Positions 35,028 to 43,627 of a stretch of DNA of 64,000 nucleotides are shown piece by piece. The DNA comes from Bacteroidota bacterium (GTDB taxonomy: Bacteria > Bacteroidota > Bacteroidia > Bacteroidales > Paludibacteraceae). Numbering within the stretch: the stretch's first letter is position 1; each line of letters opens with the position of its first letter. Below the pieces are notes generated by a model that saw only the letters and a program-made list of their open reading frames with translations, was not told the DNA's origin and did not search any database. A program made the position numbers and the translations under genes. Location: positions 62,001 through 126,000 of the forward strand of contig JAEWUM010000003.1 in NCBI GenBank assembly GCA_023459355.1, written 5' to 3'.

Positions 35028-35985
35028 CACCCTCAAAAGTAATCTTCACGGGATTTATAAATCCATTTTCATCAAAGGTCATTTTATCTACACATGTGAC
35101 CCGGTGATCACGTTCGGTTACATTGATCGGGCGACGGTGATACACGATATAATAATCGTCGGAACCGGGCACATGCATGACAGAATGATGTCCGGCACCG
35201 GTAGCTACTTTAGGATCTTGTTCCAGGATCTTTCCGATGCGTTTAAACGGACCGAAAGGAGAATCGGCAATGGCATAAGCAACCGAATAATCCGGTCCGC
35301 CCCAACCGCCTTCACTCCACATAAAATAATACTTACCGTTTTTGATAAACATAAACGGACCTTCAACGTAACCTTGTGGTGTAACTTCTTTATACATTTC
35401 CCCATCATCGAAAGGAACCAACGCGGTGAAATCTTCGTTTAACTTCACAACATTGCAATGTCCCCAACCACCATAATACATGTAATGTATACCATCCTTA
35501 TCTTTGAAAACAAACTGGTCGATAGGTTGAGCACCGTTCACAATTTGATTAATTAATGGCTTACCCAATAAGTCCTTGTAAGGTCCCTGCGGACGATCAG
35601 CCACCGCAACTCCAATACCGCCGGTTTCTCCTTCGTGCACATCATTCGCGGCAAAAAAGAAATAGTATTTGTTGTTATTCCGGATTACTGAAGGCGCCCA
35701 CATGGCAATCTTTGCCCACTTAACTTCAGCCGTATCAATTATATTCGGATGCCTGGTCCAGTTAACCAAATCTTTCGATGAAAAACAATCAAAGAAAGTT
35801 TGTTTTTCGTATTTATCACTCGTTGTCGGATAAATCCAATAGGTGTCATCATATATGATTCCCTCGGGATCGGCATACCATCCCTCAAAAACAGGATTTC
35901 CGCTCATCTTCTTCTGACCCGGCACCTCAAACGAAACAATTAACAATACAACTACCAGCAAACAGATTTTCAATAATTTATCCAT
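34975..35985 (-). CDS. glycoside hydrolase family 43 enzyme, secreted
   Basis: About 336 residues: signal peptide (LLKICLLVVVLLIVSFEVPGQ), then a five-bladed propeller. NPVFEGWYADPEGIIYDDTY holds the catalytic base Asp, AMWAPSVIRNNNKYYFFFAA the pKa-modulating Asp region, and TPQGYVEGPFMFIKNGKYYF the acid Glu (EGPF). Arabinofuranosidase/xylosidase-type specificities are common; the exact one is not readable. The last ~16 residues (VKSRKILSPRPPKVSPR) run into the opposite-strand aminotransferase gene and are probably not part of the fold. It is the last gene of the six-gene minus-strand operon. Confidence 0.93.
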   Translation of the reverse strand: MDKLLKICLLVVVLLIVSFEVPGQKKMSGNPVFEGWYADPEGIIYDDTYWIYPTTSDKYEKQTFFDCFSSKDLVNWTRHPNIIDTAEVKWAKIAMWAPSVIRNNNKYYFFFAANDVHEGETGGIGVAVADRPQGPYKDLLGKPLINQIVNGAQPIDQFVFKDKDGIHYMYYGGWGHCNVVKLNEDFTALVPFDDGEMYKEVTPQGYVEGPFMFIKNGKYYFMWSEGGWGGPDYSVAYAIADSPFGPFKRIGKILEQDPKVATGAGHHSVMHVPGSDDYYIVYHRRPINVTERDHRVTCVDKMTFDENGFINPVKITFEGVKSRKILSPRPPKVSPR

Positions 35986-35999
35986 ACTAAACATGTTTT

Positions 36000-36806
36000 T
36001 TATAATTTAATCCCATTAAAATGTTCGCAAAGTGCATTCTGCAACTCCGGGGCTCCAATGCAAGATGTAGTTGCCAGTACTTCCCCATCAGTTGCATTCG
36101 CAGTGATAACTGAACAAACATTTAAATTCTCAATTGCAATTCCTGTTAAAGGGTTGATGATATGACGATAATCTGACTTATTTCCAGAACTTGTTAAACA
36201 CTCATTCACCAGTATTACATACTCATTATCTTTTCCCGGCACATTCACCTTCCACCCTTCCCCATTGGGATGATTTCCAAGTGCAAGAATTGAACTATTG
36301 CCCATATTAACGAGCGCATCATTACATTGATTTTCCTGCAGAATATCTTTTACCTTATCCAGCGCATATCCCTTGATGTAACCATTTAAATCAATTTGTA
36401 CATCCGGATGTTTAAAATACACGGTTTTCAGCTCTGGATCAAGTTCAATCTCATTAATTCCATCTTTGTGATTATTCAAAGAATTTACCGTAACATCGAA
36501 AAGACCTGCACTGATCCGGTTGTAATTGATACACTGTTCTATCATGGCAAACCATTCATCAGAAACCGGAAGAGGCTCAACAGCAGCCAGCCGGTTGATC
36601 AGGCTGATTGCGCTTTGCGGATTGAACCGGTCGGCCATGAGTTCTATCCGGTTTATTTCCACGTAGATTTTCTCAGTCAGCTCCAGTGCATGCTGCTCAT
36701 CGAGTCTGCACAGCGCGATATCTATACGGGTGTGCATGGCCTGAAACCATCCGTAAAAAACAGATTGTCGCGAATCGATTTGCTTGTATAAATGCTGAAA
36801 ATGCAT
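36000..36806 (-). CDS. ApbE-like FAD:protein FMN transferase
   Basis: 268 residues from MHFQHLYKQIDSRQSVFYGW. The ApbE fold is recognisable: AMHTRIDIALC, ADRFNPQSAISLINRLA, GLFDVTVNSL, DLNGYIKGYALDKVKDIL, ALVNMGNSSILALGNH, HIINPLTGIAIENL and ANATDGEVLATTSCIGAPE. Several positions differ from typical ApbE: LNGYIKGYA for LGGIAKGYA and GEVLAT for ADALAT near the metal site. It has no signal peptide or lipobox. ApbE proteins attach FMN covalently to a Thr/Ser of partner flavoproteins; no such partner is visible here. Confidence 0.8.
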   Translation of the reverse strand: MHFQHLYKQIDSRQSVFYGWFQAMHTRIDIALCRLDEQHALELTEKIYVEINRIELMADRFNPQSAISLINRLAAVEPLPVSDEWFAMIEQCINYNRISAGLFDVTVNSLNNHKDGINEIELDPELKTVYFKHPDVQIDLNGYIKGYALDKVKDILQENQCNDALVNMGNSSILALGNHPNGEGWKVNVPGKDNEYVILVNECLTSSGNKSDYRHIINPLTGIAIENLNVCSVITANATDGEVLATTSCIGAPELQNALCEHFNGIKL

Positions 36807-36858
36807 GGATTGAACAACAGGAAGTGCTGTTACAAACACTTCCTGTCAGATTGTCTGA

Positions 36859-38211
36859 TTATTCTAACTCTTTGATTTTGATGTTCTGGAACCAAACTTC
36901 ATCACCATGATCCTGCAACAGGATGTGTCCGGTTTCCGCATTTCCGAAACCTTCCCATACTTTGTATTTACTGTAGGCGACAAGCGCATCCCACATTTGG
37001 TTGTTACGCTCATATTCAACTACTTTCACTCCATTCAGCCAATGCTCAACATGATTTCCCTTAACAACAATTCTGGCTGTATTAAAGAAACCACCACGGT
37101 AGGGCTTGTTAGGCGCTGCCGGAATTAAGTCATATAAAGAACCTAATTTTCGGTTGCCTCCAACACCCAGTTTGGCATCAGGATGCTTGTTGTCGTCAAG
37201 AATCTGGAATTCGCATCCGATAGAGGAACCGGCTCCTTTATTCAATTCGGTGTCGACAAAGTATTTAATTCCGCTGTTAGCTCCCGGAGTAATTTTAAAA
37301 TCTACCGTAAGCTCAAAATTCTTATACTTCTTAGTGGTCACGATATCACCGCCATTGGTCGATTCACCTCCATCCGATTTTATCACTTTCAGCACACCAT
37401 TATCCACAACCCATCCTTTTTCGGGGAAAGACTTCAATTTAGCACCTCTCCATCCGTTTGTTGTTTTACCATCCCAAAGCAATTCCCAACCTTCCGCTTT
37501 TTCTTTGTCAGAAATGGTATTCGGGATGCAATTCTTTTGCGGGGCAGCTTTGGCCTCCGGTGTTTTTACATTTTCGAGATCGGTGGTACAAATGCGGATA
37601 TTTCTCCATGCAATAATTTTCCCTTCCTGGCTGATATCTTTGATTCCATGTACCTGTAAGGCGATGAAACCGGATGCTGTTACGTCATCGAGGATATTGG
37701 CACAAGGCACATCATTCACCCAGGTTCTTAGGCTATTACCGATGGCTTCAATCCTCGCTTTATTCCATTCCCCTATTTTAAATGCTTGTTGCGCCTCCGG
37801 ATATTGGGTCAAGTCGTACAACCACCCCCTGCGTGACTCATCATAAATACCTCCTGTCCAGGCTCTTTTCGACGCATCGATTTCGAACTGATATCCATGA
37901 ACCCGTCCGTTTTGATAGGCCGGATCAGAAAGAGAACGAAACTGAACACCAGAGTTAATTTCATCATTGGTTTTAAATTCAAATTCAAGAATAAAATCAC
38001 CATAAGTCTTCTTTGTCGCTAAAAAAGTGTTTGGTGTATTCATCTTGCTGATGCCTACAATGGCTCCATCTTCAATTTTATATTCAGCTGTACCATTTAT
38101 TTTAGTCCAGTTTTTAAGGTTCTTCCCATTAAAAAGATTTTCCCATTTAGGCTGAGCATTTGTCGTTAACGTTAAAGATGCGATTACAGTTAGTAAAATA
38201 AACTTCTTCAT
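36859..38211 (-). CDS. tandem DUF1080 (3-keto-disaccharide hydrolase-type) protein, secreted
   Basis: 450 residues: signal peptide (FILLTVIASLTLTTNAQ) and two DUF1080 (PF06439) jelly-roll domains, the first starting WENLFNGKNLKNWTKINGTA and the second WELLWDGKTTNGWRGAKLKS. Repeated features are FEFKTNDEINSGVQFRSL and VDFKITPGANSGIKYFVD. The family is linked to binding or hydrolysis of 3-keto-glycosides formed by Gfo/Idh/MocA oxidoreductases, two of which are encoded just upstream in the same operon. Confidence 0.9.
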   Translation of the reverse strand: MKKFILLTVIASLTLTTNAQPKWENLFNGKNLKNWTKINGTAEYKIEDGAIVGISKMNTPNTFLATKKTYGDFILEFEFKTNDEINSGVQFRSLSDPAYQNGRVHGYQFEIDASKRAWTGGIYDESRRGWLYDLTQYPEAQQAFKIGEWNKARIEAIGNSLRTWVNDVPCANILDDVTASGFIALQVHGIKDISQEGKIIAWRNIRICTTDLENVKTPEAKAAPQKNCIPNTISDKEKAEGWELLWDGKTTNGWRGAKLKSFPEKGWVVDNGVLKVIKSDGGESTNGGDIVTTKKYKNFELTVDFKITPGANSGIKYFVDTELNKGAGSSIGCEFQILDDNKHPDAKLGVGGNRKLGSLYDLIPAAPNKPYRGGFFNTARIVVKGNHVEHWLNGVKVVEYERNNQMWDALVAYSKYKVWEGFGNAETGHILLQDHGDEVWFQNIKIKELE

Positions 38212-38212
38212 A

Positions 38213-38458
38213 TTATTCATTATTTTTTGATTTAACCAGTTTCTTTATCAAATAAAAAATTGCCCTCAGGAAACTCCAGGCAATATATAGTACGACTGAA
38301 AAGATAAACACATAACCCAACTGGGTTAATAATTCAACAAACGACGTTTGATAGGCAATTATCGCGTACAAATTGAGCAAGTTTGCCACTACAAAGCAAA
38401 TCGCCAGGGTTATCAATTCAATCCTGATTCTTTTTGAGCTTATTACAATGTCTTTCAT
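38213..38458 (-). CDS. small membrane protein of unknown function
   Basis: 81 residues with two membrane helices (LITLAICFVVANLLNLYAII and YVFIFSVVLYIAWSFLRAIF) and a basic C-terminus (KKLVKSKNNE). It overlaps the stop of the upstream oxidoreductase by one base and its own stop abuts the DUF1080 start, so it is translated as part of the operon. I recognise no family. Its place between the Gfo protein and the DUF1080 protein suggests a link with the same sugar pathway. Confidence 0.72.
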   Translation of the reverse strand: MKDIVISSKRIRIELITLAICFVVANLLNLYAIIAYQTSFVELLTQLGYVFIFSVVLYIAWSFLRAIFYLIKKLVKSKNNE

Positions 38459-39723
38459 CAGCCGGTTTTTTTATGATTCAGATAATTTAATTTATAAGCA
38501 TCCGGGAAAGGCACAATCTGCTCTTTTTCAATCGCTTCGTGTCCCAATAAACACAAGGCGCTCGCGTAATAACCTTCTTCAGCAATTTTCTCCGGTTGTT
38601 TTCCGGTAATCACCGCTTCCACAAAAGCATCAAGCATCAAAGAGGTTCCATCTGATGTTGGTTTCTCTCCAATAATATATTCTCCTTTGTTCACGTTCGC
38701 GGTTTCAGGCGCCCAGCTCGTTCCGGCAAAAGGCAGTGAATCAAACAAACTGTTCTCGATGTCGTTGATTAACTGAAGAAAACCGGGAGCCGGTTCAACA
38801 TTTTCAAAGTAATACTTACCTTTTTCAGGTTCAACAGTTCCGAGATTCCCCAGGATTTGCTCTTCCAGTCCGTAAAACTTATTGGAAATAACCGATTCGA
38901 AATTCAGTTTAACACCATTGTCGAACACATAAATACAGGACACATTATCATACACTTCCCGGCCGTCTTTCCAATGTGTTATAGCGCCATGACCCATCAC
39001 TTTGTCAGGAATATTCTGCATGGCCCATGTTCCAATCTGAATCTGGTGACAGGCCAGTTCAGTCATCAGGCCTTTCGAATATTCGTTGTATAATCTCCAG
39101 TTGATATGCCTTTCGAGTTCCGGGGAAGGGACTGGTCGACGCCAGTCGTTGTTGCGGAACCAGAAGGTACGGATTGCTTCAATATCACCAAAAACACCCT
39201 GCTGCACCATTTCCATGGCACGGATATACCGCGGGTCGAACAAACGCTGCTGTCCGGCAAAAAAGACCTTACCCGTTTCACGATGTTTCTGATACATCTG
39301 GTAACAATCGGCAATGGTCATGGCCAGCGCTTTTTCGCAGAAAACATGTTTTCCCGCATCGAAAGCATCCATAGCAATCTGAAAGTGCGTATTCAGCGGG
39401 GTAGCAATCAACACCGCATCCACCCGGCGGTCTTCCAGCAATTTGCGGTAATCCTTATAAACCGTTGCTTCCGGGTATAACTTTAAAGCGCCATCGATGG
39501 AAGGTTGATAAATATCACATAGCGCAACGACCTCAACTTTAGCATTTTTCTTCAGAAAACTCATCAGGAACTGACCGCGCGAACCGGGACCGATAATTCC
39601 CAGTCGGGCAATTTCCTTTTTGGTGCTTTCAGTTTCCGAGAATGCCGACAGCCAGGGACTCGATGCCAGCATAACAGCGCCACCGGCCATACCCATATTT
39701 TTCAAAAAACTGCGTCTATCCAT
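38458..39723 (-). CDS. Gfo/Idh/MocA oxidoreductase with Tat signal
   Basis: 421 residues. N-terminal twin-arginine signal MDRRSFLKNMGMAGGAVMLA, then the NAD-binding fold ARLGIIGPGSRGQFLMSFL, ALCDIYQPSIDGAL, IATPLNTHFQIAMDAFDAGK and HVFCEKALAMTIADC (the EKA replaces the usual EKP). The Tat signal implies folding with bound cofactor before export. Proteins of this type oxidise sugars or glycosides to 3-keto forms. It overlaps both neighbours by one base. Confidence 0.92.
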   Translation of the reverse strand: MDRRSFLKNMGMAGGAVMLASSPWLSAFSETESTKKEIARLGIIGPGSRGQFLMSFLKKNAKVEVVALCDIYQPSIDGALKLYPEATVYKDYRKLLEDRRVDAVLIATPLNTHFQIAMDAFDAGKHVFCEKALAMTIADCYQMYQKHRETGKVFFAGQQRLFDPRYIRAMEMVQQGVFGDIEAIRTFWFRNNDWRRPVPSPELERHINWRLYNEYSKGLMTELACHQIQIGTWAMQNIPDKVMGHGAITHWKDGREVYDNVSCIYVFDNGVKLNFESVISNKFYGLEEQILGNLGTVEPEKGKYYFENVEPAPGFLQLINDIENSLFDSLPFAGTSWAPETANVNKGEYIIGEKPTSDGTSLMLDAFVEAVITGKQPEKIAEEGYYASALCLLGHEAIEKEQIVPFPDAYKLNYLNHKKTG

Positions 39724-41141
39724 TATAATTTATAAAACTCTCCCCATCCTTTTCTGGGTGGTGTATCAACCAACATCTGGTTGGCTATTTTATTATTGGT
39801 TATTTTCTTTGTTTTCCGGTCGAATAAAAGCCTGGTATTCAGACGCTGCGCAATCACGCCGAGACAGAACACCTGACTAAGCGGACCGGCAATGTGGAAC
39901 GGAGAACGGGTTTGCTCCTGTCCTTTACAGGCCAGCAGGAAGTTTTCAAAGTGATTGGACGGACTAACCGGCACTTCCGGCAGCTTTGAGGCCATATCTA
40001 ATGCCTTTTCCTCCGGAATAATCGAAAGTGTGCTACCATGACTACCCCCCTTAAAGGTAAGTTCCTTGCTGTAAATGATTTTACCCGGATTTAATTTCGA
40101 TGGCTGAATCTGTCCGGTTGTTGGAGGTGGGATATTCGGGTCCAACTCCACATTGCCGTAACCTGCGGGAACAGGAGGAGTATTGTCAATTCCATCGTAC
40201 CAGGTAATGTCGCAAGCCGGCATATCACCCCTTTCCGGGAATTTAAACAGGATGGTAGATGAGTACGGGAAGAAAAACTTGTTATGTCCATTGGCATACA
40301 ACATATTAATCTCGGTCGGCAAACCCAAATCTAAGAATTCATGAGCCGTATCAATGATATGCGCACCCCAGTCGCCCAGCGCACCCATTCCGAAATCGTA
40401 CCAGCAACGCCACTGACCGTTGATATAGTCGTGGTTGTAGTCGTGCCAGAACTCAGTCCCCAACCAGGTATCCCAGTCGAGCGTAGCCGGAACAGGTTCA
40501 GCAAACGGCATATTTTTCATGTTCGAGTCGAACGAATGCCAACGGCGCGGATTATTCATGTGGGCGGTAATTGCCGTTACATCTTTGATGATGCCGGCCT
40601 CTTTCCATGCCTTAAACTGAAAATAATTCGCTTCCGAATGTCCCTGATTGCCCATTTGAGTTACCACGCCATACTTTTTAGCTCCCCGTATCATCAGTTC
40701 CACTTCGTTGAAAGTATGTGCCATCGGCTTTTCAACAAAGACATGTTTACCCAGCGACATCGCGAGCATGGTGGACGGGAAATGACTGTGGTCAGGCGTT
40801 CCGATGCAAACCGCATCGATTTTATTAGCCATTTTGTCGAACATCAACCTGAAATCCTGATAGCGCGGAGCATCGGGGAACAGATTGATGACATCCAGCG
40901 TATGCTTGGCTCCCATATCGGTATCACACAGGGCAACAATATTACAGTGTCCGGTTTTGTACAGACTCTTAATGATGTCGGCGCCCCGGTTACCAATGCC
41001 AATACAGGCTAGGTTTACTTTTTCGTTCGATGGAATTTTGCGGGGTTTAGGTTTGCCTTTTGCATCAGCAAACTGTAAATTACTAAGCAACATAGTTCCT
41101 GCTAACAACGAACTGTTGCGAATAAAATTTCTTCTGTTCAT
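39723..41141 (-). CDS. Gfo/Idh/MocA oxidoreductase with Tat signal
   Basis: 472 residues from MNRRNFIRNSSLLAGTMLLS, a twin-arginine signal. NLACIGIGNRGADIIKSL is the cofactor loop; CIGTPDHSHFPSTMLAMSLG and HVFVEKPMAHTFNEVELMIR carry the catalytic-region EKP. The C-terminal half (CDITWYDGIDNTPPVPAGYG, SPSNHFENFLLACKGQEQTR) is of the planctomycete/Bacteroidota long type. An upstream in-frame ATG (41207) would hide the Tat signal and is disfavoured. First gene of the operon; a TAATTTTA -7-like element is seen at 41217-41224 on the minus strand. Confidence 0.93.
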   Translation of the reverse strand: MNRRNFIRNSSLLAGTMLLSNLQFADAKGKPKPRKIPSNEKVNLACIGIGNRGADIIKSLYKTGHCNIVALCDTDMGAKHTLDVINLFPDAPRYQDFRLMFDKMANKIDAVCIGTPDHSHFPSTMLAMSLGKHVFVEKPMAHTFNEVELMIRGAKKYGVVTQMGNQGHSEANYFQFKAWKEAGIIKDVTAITAHMNNPRRWHSFDSNMKNMPFAEPVPATLDWDTWLGTEFWHDYNHDYINGQWRCWYDFGMGALGDWGAHIIDTAHEFLDLGLPTEINMLYANGHNKFFFPYSSTILFKFPERGDMPACDITWYDGIDNTPPVPAGYGNVELDPNIPPPTTGQIQPSKLNPGKIIYSKELTFKGGSHGSTLSIIPEEKALDMASKLPEVPVSPSNHFENFLLACKGQEQTRSPFHIAGPLSQVFCLGVIAQRLNTRLLFDRKTKKITNNKIANQMLVDTPPRKGWGEFYKL

Positions 41142-41366
41142 GGTATTTAAGAATGTGGTTAATAATGGGATTTGCTGAAAGAAACCCATTTGATAAATAC
41201 TGTACACAATGAGTTGCTAAAATTACTATAAAGAGCAGACATAAACGTTAAACTTTTTCCAAAAAAACTAAATTTAACAAAACCGTAACAAAAGGAAACA
41301 GTTTATCCGAGTGTTTATTTCACAGATATTTTACATCAACTTTTCTGTTATCTATTAAAAAATATG

Positions 41367-41374
41367 TAAGTTTG
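41367..41374 (+). promoter_or_regulatory. -7 promoter element of the glycerate kinase gene
   Basis: TAAGTTTG matches TAnnTTTG, 17 nt before the ATG at 41392. Confidence 0.55.
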
Positions 41375-41391
41375 TGGCAAAGTTTTGAGCA

Positions 41392-42750
41392 ATGCCCGAG
41401 ATCATTTCCATAGAAGAGCAGGCTGAAGCAATTTTTTTTGCAGGCGTTGACAGTGTTTTACCCAATAAACTGATACGCAATCAAATGCGCCTAATCGGTG
41501 ATGTACTCACAATCTGTGGAGAACCTTATGACCTCCACAACATCCATCACATCTATGTAATCGGAGCCGGGAAAGCCGTTGCCCTGATGGCACAGGAAAC
41601 AGAACTGGTTCTGGGTAATCGAATCACTGCCGGACACGTTGTCACAAAATATAACCATGGCGGCTGTAAACTTCAACATATTGGTCTTTCAGAGGCAGCT
41701 CATCCTGTGCCGGACAAAAACGGCCTGAATGCAACTGTAAAAATCTCGAAAATTGCCCTTGAAGCACAAGAAAACGATTTGGTTATTTGCCTGTTATCGG
41801 GAGGTGCCTCTGCACTGTTTGCCGACACTCCATCGGGAATCAGCATAGAAGATTTGCGTATAACCAATGAGTTGTTGATTAAATCGGGTGTATCGATTCG
41901 GGAAATTAACATCATCCGCAAACACCTATCAGACATCAAGGGGGGACAACTGGCCCAACTCATTCATCCGGCAAGCTGTGTCAGCCTGATCTTATCTGAC
42001 GTGGTTGGTGATCCGGTTGATATTATTGCATCCGGGCCGACTGCCCCAGACAATTCGGATTTTACAGAGGTATACGCCATCGTAAGAAAATACAAACTCG
42101 ACAAAACACTACCGGAAACAGTTATCAAACGCATGCTATTGGGCAGTGCCGGGTTGATTCCCGAAACACCGGATGTATTTCATCCTTGCTTTCAGAAAAC
42201 GAGGAATTTTATCATCGGGAGCAATAAAATTGCACTTGAAGCATGCGCGACATTTGCAATAAAAAACGGATTCAGCACACATATCATCACTGACAGCCTA
42301 CAGGCAGATTACACACAGGTAGCAGATTTTATCCTCAAAACTATCACAAGTTTTCTCGCAAACAAAACAGCTGTCCTACCTCTTTGTTTGTTATTTGGCG
42401 GTGAACCTACAGTAAAAGTAAAAGGTAACGGATTGGGCGGAAGAAATCAACATCTGGCAGTGTATTTAGCAAATAAACTTTTAGACAAACCGGGGATTAC
42501 CATCTTATGTGCCGGTACAGATGGAAATGACGGCCCGACAGAGACTGCCGGTGCGGTGGTCAGTAGCAAGACATTGGAAACAGCACAATCAACAGGAACA
42601 GATATCTTTCAATACTTGGAACGGTATGATTCTTACCACTTCTTAAAAAAGGTTGGAGGTCGCATCGTAACAGGCCCCACGCGAACTAACGTGATGGATA
42701 TAATCGTCGTGTTAATAAATTTACACAAAAGACCGCACCATCCTGATTAG
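41392..42750 (+). CDS. glycerate 2-kinase, DUF4147/MOFRL type
   Basis: 452 residues. The N-terminal DUF4147 domain has IYVIGAGKAVALMAQETELV, LVICLLSGGASALFADTPSG and RKHLSDIKGGQLAQLI; the C-terminal MOFRL domain has LLFGGEPTVKVKGNGLGGRN and ILCAGTDGNDGPTETAGAVV. The enzyme phosphorylates D-glycerate at the 2-position. The family normally ends shortly after TNVMDIIVVL; here the last ~14 residues (INLHKRPHHPD) come from sequence fused in front of a type IX sorting-domain remnant, so the C-terminus is probably rearranged. The fold itself is complete. Confidence 0.9.
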   Translation: MPEIISIEEQAEAIFFAGVDSVLPNKLIRNQMRLIGDVLTICGEPYDLHNIHHIYVIGAGKAVALMAQETELVLGNRITAGHVVTKYNHGGCKLQHIGLSEAAHPVPDKNGLNATVKISKIALEAQENDLVICLLSGGASALFADTPSGISIEDLRITNELLIKSGVSIREINIIRKHLSDIKGGQLAQLIHPASCVSLILSDVVGDPVDIIASGPTAPDNSDFTEVYAIVRKYKLDKTLPETVIKRMLLGSAGLIPETPDVFHPCFQKTRNFIIGSNKIALEACATFAIKNGFSTHIITDSLQADYTQVADFILKTITSFLANKTAVLPLCLLFGGEPTVKVKGNGLGGRNQHLAVYLANKLLDKPGITILCAGTDGNDGPTETAGAVVSSKTLETAQSTGTDIFQYLERYDSYHFLKKVGGRIVTGPTRTNVMDIIVVLINLHKRPHHPD

Positions 42751-42916
42751 CGCTCCCGATACCCAGCTGGACATCAAAGTGTATAACTTGCCCGGTAACT
42801 TGATCCGCGAGGAAACAGGTTTTGGTAAGCACGCGATTAGTTTGGAGGGGATAGCGGGGAATGTTTTTATAGTAAAAGTGAATGGTAAGGGGGTGAAGGT
42901 GGTGGTGCCTTTTTGA
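42719..42916 (+). pseudogene. remnant of a type IX secretion C-terminal sorting domain
   Basis: In the frame that starts after TAATAA at 42713-42718, a 65-residue open stretch reads IYTKDRTILISAPDTQLD, then IKVYNLPGNLIREETG, then HAISLEGIAGNVFIVKV and ends GVKVVVPF before TGA. This is the form of a type A T9SS sorting domain: an interrupted beta pattern, VYN..G, G-V-FIVKV and a short basic/hydrophobic end. It has no start codon, overlaps the kinase stop in another frame, and no body of a secreted protein precedes it. It is therefore the 3' scrap of a lost surface protein. Confidence 0.75.
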
Positions 42917-43201
42917 TTAAGCAGTCATTGGGTTGATTTGTATTTGCCCCCCAATAGCTCTCAACACTTTCATTATTGTGTCAAATTGAGGTTTTGAGCC
43001 TTCTGATAATGCTTTATATAAACTCGGTCTGCTTAATCCTGTCTCCTGTGCAATTTTGGTCATACCAATTGATTTTGCAATATGTCCGATTGCAGCAATC
43101 ACCTCTGAGTCATCTCCTTCTGCCAATACAGTATTAAGATATTCTGCAATCATTTCATTATTATCCAAGTAGTCTGATATGTTAAATCTTGAAGTTTCCA
43201 T
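42917..43201 (-). CDS. addiction-module antidote protein, helix-turn-helix
   Basis: 94 residues. The helix-turn-helix MTKIAQETGLSRPSLYKALS is followed by KPQFDTIMKVLRAIGGQIQI, matching the putative addiction-module antidote family (TIGR02684 type). It follows the toxin gene after 4 nt (toxin-first order). The N-terminal acidic segment (NISDYLDNNEMIAEYLNTVL) is typical. Likely neutralises the toxin and represses the promoter at 43534-43541. Confidence 0.88.
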   Translation of the reverse strand: METSRFNISDYLDNNEMIAEYLNTVLAEGDDSEVIAAIGHIAKSIGMTKIAQETGLSRPSLYKALSEGSKPQFDTIMKVLRAIGGQIQINPMTA

Positions 43202-43205
43202 TTCG

Positions 43206-43505
43206 CTATTTCTTTATTTTTTTCAATATTTCTTTTGCTCTTGCAATGTCCTTTTGCTGCGTTGATTTGTCTCCTCCAATGAGCAGAATAATAATTTTCC
43301 CATCTGACTCCTTAAAATAAACTCTATAACCTTTGGCGTAATTGATTTTTAGTTCCCTAATTCCATTTCCAACAGGTTCACACTCCCCAAAATGCCCGTT
43401 ATCTTCGATCTTTTGAAGTCTAAACAGTATTTTGGCTTTAGCTCTTAAGTCTTTTAGTTTTCTTAGCCATTTGTCAAATTCAACAGTTTTCTCAAGTATG
43501 TACAT
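43206..43505 (-). CDS. RelE/ParE-family toxin, addiction-module killer type
   Basis: 99 residues. FDKWLRKLKDLRAKAKILFR, FGECEPVGNGIRELKINYAK, GYRVYFKESDGKIIILLIGG and DKSTQQKDIARAKEILKKIK are the signatures of the TIGR02683-type killer protein of the RelE superfamily. Members are ribosome-dependent mRNA cutters or gyrase poisons; this subgroup's target is not certain. Paired with the antidote downstream. Confidence 0.9.
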   Translation of the reverse strand: MYILEKTVEFDKWLRKLKDLRAKAKILFRLQKIEDNGHFGECEPVGNGIRELKINYAKGYRVYFKESDGKIIILLIGGDKSTQQKDIARAKEILKKIKK

Positions 43506-43515
43506 TTAGTTCAGG

Positions 43516-43541
43516 TTTGTATTCATTCGGATACAAATCTA
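43516..43541 (-). promoter_or_regulatory. promoter and operator of the RelE-type module
   Basis: Inverted repeat TTTGTAT-N8-ATACAAA at 43516-43537 overlaps a TAGATTTG -7 element (43534-43541 on the minus strand). The layout implies autorepression by the antidote protein. Confidence 0.6.
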
Positions 43542-43627
43542 TGGAAATATTTTTAAATTGCGAAAGGTTTTGATTAAATTCTTCTTCTTTTTTTACAAAT
43601 GCACCATAACGGGAGTCTCCGTATCTG

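Noticed and set aside
37106..37846. 246-codon plus-strand frame
   Set aside because: Antisense to the tandem DUF1080 gene, which has complete domains.
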